DNA of 23,893 bases from a virus. Below are positions 14,637-19,528 of the stretch, one piece after another. Under the pieces are notes generated by a model. It had not been told where the DNA came from. It worked only from the letters and a program-made list of their open reading frames with translations, and ran no database searches. Positions within the stretch are counted from its first letter, which is position 1; the number at the start of each line of letters is the position of its first letter. A program made the position numbers and the translations under genes. Location: the IMG/VR virus record IMGVR_UViG_3300028025_003152, positions 1 through 23,893 of that record. One strand, 5' to 3'.

Positions 14637-14780
14637 TCAAGAAGAAACTTTGTTAGAAAGCAGGGTCATCAATTTTCCAATATGTTCGTAAAGATTTTTG
14701 ATTTGTTCATCTTTACGGTCAATTGTTTCCTGAAGATATTTTATCAGGGTTTCTTGGTCTTTGATTTCCGTGGGTTTCAT
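14637..14780 (-). CDS. 47-aa coiled-coil-like protein encoded in the tmRNA spacer
   Basis: ATG at 14780 with AAAAAGGAATTTAAT upstream (AAGGA at good spacing), stop TGA at 14639-14637, one base before the mature 5' end of the coding piece. The product starts MKPTEIKDQETLIKYLQETI and continues DRKDEQIKNLYEHIGKLMTL; hydrophobic residues spaced in heptad fashion suggest a short coiled coil. It fills nearly the whole 159-base segment expected to be cut out of the tmRNA precursor. Codon positions look protein-like (charged helical sequence, no rare oddities). Function unknown; the Shine-Dalgarno directly abuts the CCA of the acceptor piece. Confidence 0.65.
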   Translation of the reverse strand: MKPTEIKDQETLIKYLQETIDRKDEQIKNLYEHIGKLMTLLSNKVSS

Positions 14781-14794
14781 ATTAAATTCCTTTT

Positions 14795-14862
14795 TGGTGG
14801 AGATGGAGGGAATCGAACCCTCGTCCAGAATGCCTTCGCTTTGAAGGAATTACAACAATTCT
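14795..14862 (-). ncRNA. ssrA: tmRNA acceptor piece (mature 3' part)
   Basis: The T arm is GAGGG-TTCGATT-CCCTC (14822-14806), directly followed by CATCTCC, A, CCA ending at 14795. Before the T arm comes CTGGAC (GGAC is usual here in tmRNA) and a hairpin-capable CCTTC/GAAGG. There is no anticodon arm of normal tRNA size, and the 5' half of the acceptor stem lies elsewhere, so this is not an ordinary tRNA. The 5' boundary is set near 14862, where the upstream small ORF ends, and is not certain. Confidence 0.87.
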
Positions 14863-14989
14863 ATCTTATGTAATTGCCAGTGACAACCACATAAATGAAC
14901 AAACACCAACCAAATCGTAATGCTATATCAAACCATCTTTCGAAATGATCGAGGAGTGTTTTATTTTCTTTCTTTGGTTCTATCATCAT
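14861..14989 (-). CDS. Small single-span membrane protein just upstream of the tmRNA
   Basis: 42 aa. ATG at 14989 overlaps the stop of the previous gene (ATGA type); a second ATG follows immediately. The N-terminus is polar and charged (MMIEPKKENKTLLDHFERWF) and the C-terminal part is one membrane helix (ALRFGWCLFIYVVVTGNY). The TAG stop lies at the presumed 5' edge of the acceptor piece. Charge pattern fits a single-helix membrane protein with cytoplasmic N-terminus; a holin- or lysis-related role is possible but not shown. Too short for routine gene callers; the overlap and composition support it. Confidence 0.6.
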   Translation of the reverse strand: MMIEPKKENKTLLDHFERWFDIALRFGWCLFIYVVVTGNYIR

Positions 14990-15303
14990 TTCAATTTTCC
15001 TTCCAATTCACTTAAACGATTCATACCAGTTTGTTCCAATTCATAGTCATGAAGTTTTTCAATTGGATCTTCAATGACTTTAAAATTCAGTTTATCAAAC
15101 TCTTTATGAAACTCGTTTCTCCTTTCGGCATCCCAACCCATACACTGAAAGAATCCACTTTTTGGATGAGCAGAAACATTTTTATCATAGTAGTCCATGT
15201 ATCTTGCACGATACTTAGACAATTCTGAAAATAACAAAGAACTCTTATGATTTTTCTTTATCTCGTCAATCAATTCTTTCAAGTATTCTTCCAAGTAACT
15301 CAT
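14986..15303 (-). CDS. Small acidic-basic helical protein of unknown function
   Basis: 105 aa, AAAGGA Shine-Dalgarno. Mostly helical, charged residues (YLEEYLKELIDEIKKNHKSS), with HPKSGFFQCMGWDAERRNEF in the middle and a C-terminal coiled segment (LEQTGMNRLSELEGKLK). No domain recognised. It is translationally coupled to the downstream 42-aa membrane protein, and so leads into the tmRNA transcript. Confidence 0.75.
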   Translation of the reverse strand: MSYLEEYLKELIDEIKKNHKSSLLFSELSKYRARYMDYYDKNVSAHPKSGFFQCMGWDAERRNEFHKEFDKLNFKVIEDPIEKLHDYELEQTGMNRLSELEGKLK

Positions 15304-15317
15304 TATATAATATTCCT

Positions 15318-15857
15318 TTACTTATATGCTGTAAAAGTCTGATTCGCACCAAGTCTTGTTCTACCTTTACCTTTATCTTCACCAGGTTTTACTTTGACAT
15401 TGTAATGCACTTTACCTTGATTTTCAACTTTGCCTGATTTAGCAGAAGCATCAAGATGGTGCCAACTACCCTCATGTGAACTGTGGTGAACGGCCAGAAT
15501 AGATTCTTGCTTATGTTTATTACCAACATTTTTTAAAGCATGAACCATTTTATTGTGGCCTTCTTTACCTTTTTCAGAAGCATGGACTAAGTATGATCCT
15601 TCATGACTCACCTCATGCTCACCACCATACTGATATTCACCCTTATGTGGTCCAGACCAACCGCCAATATGTCCAGATTTATGAGCATGATCTAAGTCTT
15701 TCTGCATCTCTGCATGTGCTGCCTTTTTCTTCTCTGGAGTATCCGTATGAGGACCTTCAGGAGATACTGCGCCGATACTATGCCCAGAAGCCAAGTGTTT
15801 ATTTACTTTTTGTTGAAGTGGATTGCCTTCTACAATGTACTGTTTTAATGATAGCAT
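15318..15857 (-). CDS. His/Gly-rich phage protein, DUF3293-like features
   Basis: 179 aa from the ATG at 15857, chosen because AAAGGAGG precedes it closely; an upstream ATG at 15884 lies within the exonuclease gene. Starts MLSLKQYIVEGNPLQQKV, an N-terminus like several T4-like phage proteins (LKxYI.E). Rich in His, Lys and Gly. The pattern SHEGSYLVHASEKGKEGHNK, then KHKQESILAVHHSSHEGSWH resembles DUF3293-like proteins (SYLV ... QESVL), a weak match by memory. Function unknown; no membrane helix. Confidence 0.7.
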   Translation of the reverse strand: MLSLKQYIVEGNPLQQKVNKHLASGHSIGAVSPEGPHTDTPEKKKAAHAEMQKDLDHAHKSGHIGGWSGPHKGEYQYGGEHEVSHEGSYLVHASEKGKEGHNKMVHALKNVGNKHKQESILAVHHSSHEGSWHHLDASAKSGKVENQGKVHYNVKVKPGEDKGKGRTRLGANQTFTAYK

Positions 15858-15867
15858 GATGCCTCCT

Positions 15868-16530
15868 TTAGGCATATTTATCAATGTACTGCATCAGAGG
15901 TTTCTGGTAATCATGAATCTGACGTTCAAATATCTGTGGTGAACCCTCTTCAGTTGCAATCAATACTACTATATCATCAATCCACATGCCTGTCAACTCT
16001 GAAAACATCAAAGCATATGCTGTACACTGCATAAAGTAGTTCTGAATATTTTCCTCTTCTTTTTGCTTAGTAGAGGTCTTAAAGTCAATTACCGATAACT
16101 TACCATTCCACATACCAATCAAGTCTACTCGGCCAGCAATCTTCAATCTATGTGAATAGAGTGCTTGTTCTTGTGAATAAACGTCACCCAAATTCTCATC
16201 AATTATGGGTTTGATTTTGAAAAACAGTTCCTTCAAATCTGGCATCAACATCTGCATCTTCAATTCAGATATTTCGTTATTGATATAGTCCTCACATATT
16301 TTATGAACTTTGGTACCACGCCGTGCTGCTTTACTTGATATCTTATTTGCTTCCTCTGCACCAACACGTTCACGCCACTCCATGATTGCTTGTTTATTGT
16401 GATTACCAAGAACCGTAGTGATAGACTTATACCTTTCTCCTGTTGGAGTGGCATAGAGTCTACCACTGTCGGTTGTTTCTGCTTTTAAGTCAAAGTCAAG
16501 TGACGGAAGTCTTACATGATTAAATGGCAT
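15868..16530 (-). CDS. PD-(D/E)XK exonuclease (RecB/Cas4-type nuclease)
   Basis: 220 aa, starting directly after the previous stop. Nuclease motifs in order: RGTKVHKICEDY with H76, E121 region (YSQEQALYS), GRVDLIG with D136, LSVIDFKTSTK with D149 and K151, and a helix QNYFMQCTAYALMF with the Q..xY motif of RecB-family nucleases. It is probably a phage DNA-processing exonuclease, used in recombination, repair or host DNA breakdown. The size (about 220 aa) is common for stand-alone phage members. No helicase or iron-sulfur cysteine cluster is seen, so it is not a Cas4-type Fe-S enzyme. Confidence 0.87.
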   Translation of the reverse strand: MPFNHVRLPSLDFDLKAETTDSGRLYATPTGERYKSITTVLGNHNKQAIMEWRERVGAEEANKISSKAARRGTKVHKICEDYINNEISELKMQMLMPDLKELFFKIKPIIDENLGDVYSQEQALYSHRLKIAGRVDLIGMWNGKLSVIDFKTSTKQKEEENIQNYFMQCTAYALMFSELTGMWIDDIVVLIATEEGSPQIFERQIHDYQKPLMQYIDKYA

Positions 16531-16713
16531 CTAAGTTATATAATGGTTTCTACTGTGGTGTGGATAATTTTGTCGGATAAACTTCTTTTCGTTCTTTGCA
16601 GTTATGTTGTCTTTTTCCATGTTGTCAATTTCATTTGACATTTCTCGTTCTAGTTCTTTGGTAATATAATCATTTAGAATTGCTACTTTCTTCTGCAATG
16701 AACGTTTTGCCAT
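16531..16713 (-). CDS. Small charged protein of unknown function
   Basis: 60 aa, AGAGGAG Shine-Dalgarno upstream of ATG at 16713. Lys/Glu-rich helix (MAKRSLQKKVAILNDYITKE followed by LEREMSNEIDNMEKD) and a polar C-terminus (NYPHHSRNHYIT). No domain recognised. Its TAG stop is followed at once by the exonuclease ATG, so the two are coupled. Confidence 0.7.
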   Translation of the reverse strand: MAKRSLQKKVAILNDYITKELEREMSNEIDNMEKDNITAKNEKKFIRQNYPHHSRNHYIT

Positions 16714-16745
16714 GTGTGCTCCTCTACAAGGTTCACATAATATAA

Positions 16746-17048
16746 TTAGTACCCAAATTTTCCGATATGTTTATTAACTAAATTTTGTGTTTTGATTTCT
16801 TTCATAGACTTCCGACCATGAGCATTGGCGACTGCCGATGTCTTATGGTTTTCAGCAACTTTAGATAGAACTTCTTTGAAACCGTCTGGTACTTTACCAG
16901 TGATTGATACACCAGAAACCGTTGATGTGGCTCCTAGCATTTGTTGAATATGCGGATTTTCTTTGAGATATTCTTCACGTGCGGAAATGGACATGAACTT
17001 CTCAAACTCTTCACCTGTTTCTTTATTTACAAAGTCATATGTTGGCAT
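16746..17048 (-). CDS. FmdB-like small protein lacking zinc cysteines
   Basis: 100 aa from ATG at 17048, four bases after the previous stop; a longer frame start at 17102 lies inside the upstream gene. Begins MPTYDFVNKETGEEFEKFMS, which is the layout of FmdB-type zinc-ribbon proteins (MPTYxFxC..CG..FE) but with the cysteines replaced, as I recall in other T4-like phages. Continues EEYLKENPHIQQML. The C-terminal half is basic (HGRKSMKEIKTQNLVNKHIG). A regulatory role is a guess. CTAAATA precedes the start. Confidence 0.75.
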   Translation of the reverse strand: MPTYDFVNKETGEEFEKFMSISAREEYLKENPHIQQMLGATSTVSGVSITGKVPDGFKEVLSKVAENHKTSAVANAHGRKSMKEIKTQNLVNKHIGKFGY

Positions 17049-17052
17049 AATT

Positions 17053-17628
17053 TTATTTAGTGATATACCATTCTGGAACGTCACGTTTCTTCCAGTTGGC
17101 AAGGTGTGTCTTATTGTTTATATAGTAGTTCCGATAAGACGCCAGCGAATCCAATTCATATCGATCTGTGCGAACTTCACGAAGCACCTTAACATCGTCG
17201 GGCATAGCAGGTGTCGGTTCAGTAAATGGACCATCAGGTATGTTTGTAGGAAACTGATTTTTCAACGCCTGCATCAGACCATCACGTTCCACTTTATGAA
17301 CTTTATCGTACCGATGTGTATATTCTTTGCAGCATTCTTCCAGTAACTCTGCCAACCACATGTAGTTTTGTGCAGATTGTCTTACCCATACAGCAGACGG
17401 ATGGTTAACGTGAGTAGCAGAGTACAAAGTGGTATCACGGTTATCGGTAAGAACATATACAGTTTTCTTCCGACCAGATGCACTGACGCCAACAGAAAGA
17501 ACACCGTCAAGAATACGGTGAGCAGTAGAAAGAAGTTGAGCATATTCAAGTATCATTTTGACCACGTGCTTGTCGTTGTGCATTTCGGCACACTTACGAA
17601 CATCGTGGTCTAGGTAGAAAATATTCAT
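17053..17628 (-). CDS. Conserved phage protein of the DKHVVKM type (possible pyrimidine-dimer glycosylase-related)
   Basis: 191 aa from ATG at 17628, one base after the lipoprotein stop. Starts MNIFYLDHDVRKCAEMHNDK then HVVKMILEYAQLLSTAHRIL, a highly recognisable N-terminus found in many phage genomes; I have seen it labelled as pyrimidine-dimer DNA glycosylase-related, but I cannot confirm that from the sequence, and it does not look like T4 DenV. Other conserved-looking parts: HVNHPSAVWVRQSAQNYMWL and ASYRNYYINNKTHLANWKKR. Conserved His, Asp and Trp hint at an enzyme or nucleic-acid-binding protein. Confidence 0.8.
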   Translation of the reverse strand: MNIFYLDHDVRKCAEMHNDKHVVKMILEYAQLLSTAHRILDGVLSVGVSASGRKKTVYVLTDNRDTTLYSATHVNHPSAVWVRQSAQNYMWLAELLEECCKEYTHRYDKVHKVERDGLMQALKNQFPTNIPDGPFTEPTPAMPDDVKVLREVRTDRYELDSLASYRNYYINNKTHLANWKKRDVPEWYITK

Positions 17629-17629
17629 G

Positions 17630-17893
17630 TTAGAAGCAAAGCAATTTGCAGTTGGCATGACCTTGAGCAGATTGTTTTTGTACCTGCATTTGAGTTAGTT
17701 CTTTCAAATGTTGGTACTTCAATTCTTGTTCACGTTTTTCCATCTCACGCTCAAGTTTTGCGATGTGCTCCAGTTGGACTTTGATTAAGTCTGGATTAGT
17801 CAGACCTTGTGGATTAGCCACAGGATCTTTCAGTGTAGCAGTAGAACATGCGGTAAGCATACTTAACAATAATAAAGGTATAATCGTTTTCAT
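17630..17893 (-). CDS. Small lipoprotein with coiled coil, possible o-spanin
   Basis: 87 aa. Signal peptide of type II: MKTIIPLLLLSMLTAC with lipobox LTAC and lipidated C16. After that comes a short linker, then a charged coiled-coil helix (LIKVQLEHIAKLEREMEKRE, QELKYQHLKELTQMQ). Start overlaps the stop of the preceding membrane protein (ATGA). A short outer-membrane lipoprotein partnered with an inner-membrane protein is the pattern of phage spanins, but the partner here has a long second hydrophobic part, so the assignment is tentative. Confidence 0.7.
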   Translation of the reverse strand: MKTIIPLLLLSMLTACSTATLKDPVANPQGLTNPDLIKVQLEHIAKLEREMEKREQELKYQHLKELTQMQVQKQSAQGHANCKLLCF

Positions 17894-18123
17894 TTCTGAT
17901 CCTCATCAGGTGTAAACTTATTCATCACATAAACAAAGGCAATAAATTCAACAGCACCTCTTGCACCAACCACAGCAAGAATCGCCATGAATATTACCAA
18001 CATGTAAAACTTTTGTCGTTCGGTAAATAATGCACTGTAAAAATTTACAGAGTCAATAGCCTTGACTGAACGATTCTCAAGGGCTTCATACTTCTTTGCA
18101 ATCCAGTTTGTAAATTTCGACAT
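17890..18123 (-). CDS. Small membrane protein paired with the lipoprotein
   Basis: 77 aa from the ATG at 18123 (AAAGGTGATC upstream); a start at 18174 would lie in structured leader RNA and is rejected. The N-terminal 35 residues are polar (MSKFTNWIAKKYEALENRSV), followed by two closely spaced hydrophobic helices (FYMLVIFMAILAVVGA and AVEFIAFVYVMNKF) and an acidic end. A two-span small membrane protein beside a lipoprotein might be a holin or an inner-membrane partner; no direct evidence. Confidence 0.7.
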   Translation of the reverse strand: MSKFTNWIAKKYEALENRSVKAIDSVNFYSALFTERQKFYMLVIFMAILAVVGARGAVEFIAFVYVMNKFTPDEDQK

Positions 18124-18156
18124 GATCACCTTTAGAAAATAAAATGGGGCACGTGG

Positions 18157-18170
18157 ATGTCTCCCGACAT
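18157..18170 (-). repeat. Small hairpin in the leader of the membrane-protein gene
   Basis: ATGTC/GACAT close a GGGA loop (GNRA tetraloop on the minus strand), about 35-50 bases upstream of the start at 18123. Confidence 0.5.
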
Positions 18171-18182
18171 TCATTGTTATTT

Positions 18183-18236
18183 AATGATAAGCCTATTGCA
18201 CCGCTAACGGCCATCACCCCGGAAACTTTTATCATT
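18183..18236 (-). repeat. Structured intergenic inverted repeat
   Basis: AATGATAA (complement of 18236-18229) and TTATCATT (complement of 18190-18183) are perfect 8-base complements that enclose a GC-rich 38-base insert with CCG-TTAG-CGG. It starts at the stop codon of the 128-aa gene. It may terminate, process or regulate the downstream pair of membrane genes; no known riboswitch was recognised. Confidence 0.5.
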
Positions 18237-18618
18237 CAGTGATTTCAACAACCTCTTCATCGGAAGTCACTGGAGCAGCAGGTGCTTTCTTAGCCTTAAG
18301 ATCGCCAAGGTTTTTGATTGATGCATCGGCGATAGGAACTATGCCGAAACCACGATCTGTAAGATATGGCATCATCTCAGCAACATTGACCAGTTCGTAA
18401 CCAACTACTTTACGACCATTCTTATGTGCTTTGATAACTGCACCACGATATTTCATATTCAACAACTCAGCACCGATGCGATACATTGCATCATACTGCA
18501 TTGTTTTTTGGATTTGCTCAAGTGTAACAACACCACCATTGGCAAGAACCATTAGCAAACGTTCCCAACGAACAGGTTTGCCAGCACGTTTGCCAGATGC
18601 TGTAGTTTTAATAGCCAT
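18232..18618 (-). CDS. Small winged-helix-like protein
   Basis: 128 aa, TAGGAG Shine-Dalgarno. After a basic N-terminus (MAIKTTASGKRAGKPVRWER) the pattern LLMVLANGGVVTLEQIQKTM, then YRIGAELLNMKYRGAVIKAH and GRKVVGYELVN, resembles a winged helix (helix-turn-helix with a beta wing ending YELVN). The C-terminus is Ala/Pro- then Glu-rich (KKAPAAPVTSDEEVVEITE). A DNA-binding regulatory role is inferred from this fold impression only. It has its own sigma70-like promoter. Confidence 0.7.
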   Translation of the reverse strand: MAIKTTASGKRAGKPVRWERLLMVLANGGVVTLEQIQKTMQYDAMYRIGAELLNMKYRGAVIKAHKNGRKVVGYELVNVAEMMPYLTDRGFGIVPIADASIKNLGDLKAKKAPAAPVTSDEEVVEITE

Positions 18619-18650
18619 AATATAAACTCCTAATTAACAGTAAGAATAAC

Positions 18651-18679
18651 AGTGTAACATACGAGACAGGAATTGTCAA
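18651..18679 (-). promoter_or_regulatory. Sigma70-like promoter for the 128-aa gene
   Basis: TTGACA (18679-18674), 17-base spacer, TACACT (18656-18651). Predicted leader of about 25 bases contains TAGGAG before the ATG at 18618. Shares TTGACAATT and TACACT with the promoter at 19082-19110. Confidence 0.78.
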
Positions 18680-18682
18680 GTA

Positions 18683-19072
18683 TCATAACACCTCGTTTTT
18701 GCGACCAAGACTTGCAGGATTCATACCTTCGGTAACATAGACATAATTACCTTTGTGTAATGGAGCCGTACAAGTTGCTACATGATCCACAATCTCACGG
18801 TCGCTTGAATCGAGTTTGTGGTAGTCTTTCATAATACCAGTTTTTGTCATAGCACCCTTAACGGTATCTGGAATGCTCTCAGCCCGTACAATGTCACGTG
18901 GCACACGGTATGTGAACACGGACTTTTTCTGTGCTTTTACTTTGGTAGGTAAAAACTTAGAACCAGAAGGTAACGGAATAGCATTGATAGACCGCTCGAA
19001 ATCTTGATGGTCTTGCAATTGTTTTTTAGTTACTTTCTTTTTCTTTGATTTGAAGTATATACGAATCATCAT
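18683..19072 (-). CDS. Conserved phage protein of unknown function
   Basis: 129 aa. Basic N-terminus (FKSKKKKVTKKQLQDHQDFE), then FTYRVPRDIVRAESIPDTVK and a short C-terminal part with VATCTAPLHKGNYVYVTEGM and NPASLGRKNEVL. I recall related small proteins in many tailed phages, none with a known function. The start has no Shine-Dalgarno and lies 10 bases after the -10 of its promoter, so its mRNA would be almost leaderless. Probably an early gene. Confidence 0.75.
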   Translation of the reverse strand: MMIRIYFKSKKKKVTKKQLQDHQDFERSINAIPLPSGSKFLPTKVKAQKKSVFTYRVPRDIVRAESIPDTVKGAMTKTGIMKDYHKLDSSDREIVDHVATCTAPLHKGNYVYVTEGMNPASLGRKNEVL

Positions 19073-19081
19073 AATATATCC

Positions 19082-19110
19082 AGTGTATCAGGTAGTGAAC
19101 CAATTGTCAA
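19082..19110 (-). promoter_or_regulatory. Sigma70-like promoter for the 129-aa gene
   Basis: TTGACA (19110-19105), 17-base spacer, TACACT (19087-19082). The start site would fall about 3 bases before ATG at 19072. The -35 overlaps the stop codon of the SWIM gene. Confidence 0.75.
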
Positions 19111-19466
19111 GTGGTAATCTTTTGTTTTACCTTGGTAATGTGTTTGCATTTGCTATGATATTTGAAACCAATGCAAGGACAAGAATAATGATCGCCAGAT
19201 AGTGTTACGATATATTCATCATTCTTAGAACCTTTGACCTTGAACTTACGAATGGTTGTTGTCGAACCAGCAAGTATTTCCAAATTTGTAACATTTGTAA
19301 GATTGATAACTGACACAGGAAATTCTTTGTTGCCAGTTTGTAAACAGAACTCATTGGTAGATAACCAACGATAAGGGTTGACCACTACGCCCTCAAACTT
19401 GGCAGCGCCAGTGTAATATTGACAATTTACGGATATTGTCGATCCAACGGTAGGCAAATTTGTCAT
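19107..19466 (-). CDS. SWIM-type zinc finger protein
   Basis: 119 aa. The C-terminal part shows DHYSCPCIGFKYHSKCKHI: C96-x-C98 ... C107-x-H109, the CxCxnCxH pattern of SWIM zinc fingers, which bind DNA or proteins. The N-terminal 70 residues look like a small beta domain (VGSTISVNCQYYTGAAKFEG and VVVNPYRW). It is unusually short for a SWIM protein; most are fused to larger enzymes. It has the best sigma70 promoter in the window and an almost leaderless start, typical of an early host-interaction gene, though function is unknown. Confidence 0.78.
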   Translation of the reverse strand: MTNLPTVGSTISVNCQYYTGAAKFEGVVVNPYRWLSTNEFCLQTGNKEFPVSVINLTNVTNLEILAGSTTTIRKFKVKGSKNDEYIVTLSGDHYSCPCIGFKYHSKCKHITKVKQKITT

Positions 19467-19475
19467 AGTAATACC

Positions 19476-19504
19476 ATTATACGATATTACCTGTCGTTTG
19501 TCAA
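19476..19504 (-). promoter_or_regulatory. Consensus sigma70 promoter for the SWIM gene
   Basis: TTGACA (19504-19499), 17-base spacer, TATAAT (19481-19476): a perfect match to consensus with ideal spacing. The start site is expected near 19469, only about 3 bases before the ATG at 19466. Confidence 0.92.
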
Positions 19505-19507
19505 GCG

Positions 19508-19525
19508 TGTTGTATTTTTACAACA
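19508..19525 (-). terminator. Hairpin after the polyglycine gene
   Basis: TGTTGTA/TACAACA is a 7-bp stem with AAAA loop just after the stop at 19529 and before the SWIM promoter. No T run follows, so termination is weak or the hairpin protects the 3' end. Confidence 0.5.
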
Positions 19526-19528
19526 TTA

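Larger units (their letters stand above)
14463..14862 (-). ncRNA. ssrA: Circularly permuted two-piece tmRNA gene (precursor)
   Basis: Both halves of a tmRNA are present on the minus strand in reversed order: acceptor piece first (14862-14795), then a 159-base spacer, then coding piece (14635-14463). The acceptor stem pairs GGGGATG (14635-14629) with CATCTCC (14805-14799), including the G3-U70 wobble needed for alanine charging, with discriminator A and encoded CCA. Helix 2 can form between GAAGGCAACA (14599-14590) and TGTTG/CCTTC (14857-14843). The arrangement matches the permuted precursor known from alphaproteobacteria and some cyanobacteria and betaproteobacteria, where the spacer is removed. 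The product rescues stalled ribosomes by adding a degradation tag. Outer ends are approximate. Confidence 0.9.

Noticed and set aside
14795-14870. An ordinary tRNA gene on the minus strand
   Set aside because: T arm and CCA are present, but there is no anticodon arm or 5' acceptor strand upstream; the matching GGGGATG is at 14635-14629 in the tmRNA coding piece.
14562-14873. Plus-strand ORF of 103 aa over the tmRNA region
   Set aside because: It is the antisense of the coding piece start, the 47-aa ORF and the T arm; no Shine-Dalgarno, and the GGDGGNRTLVQ segment is the usual artefact of reading tRNA T-arm sequence backwards.
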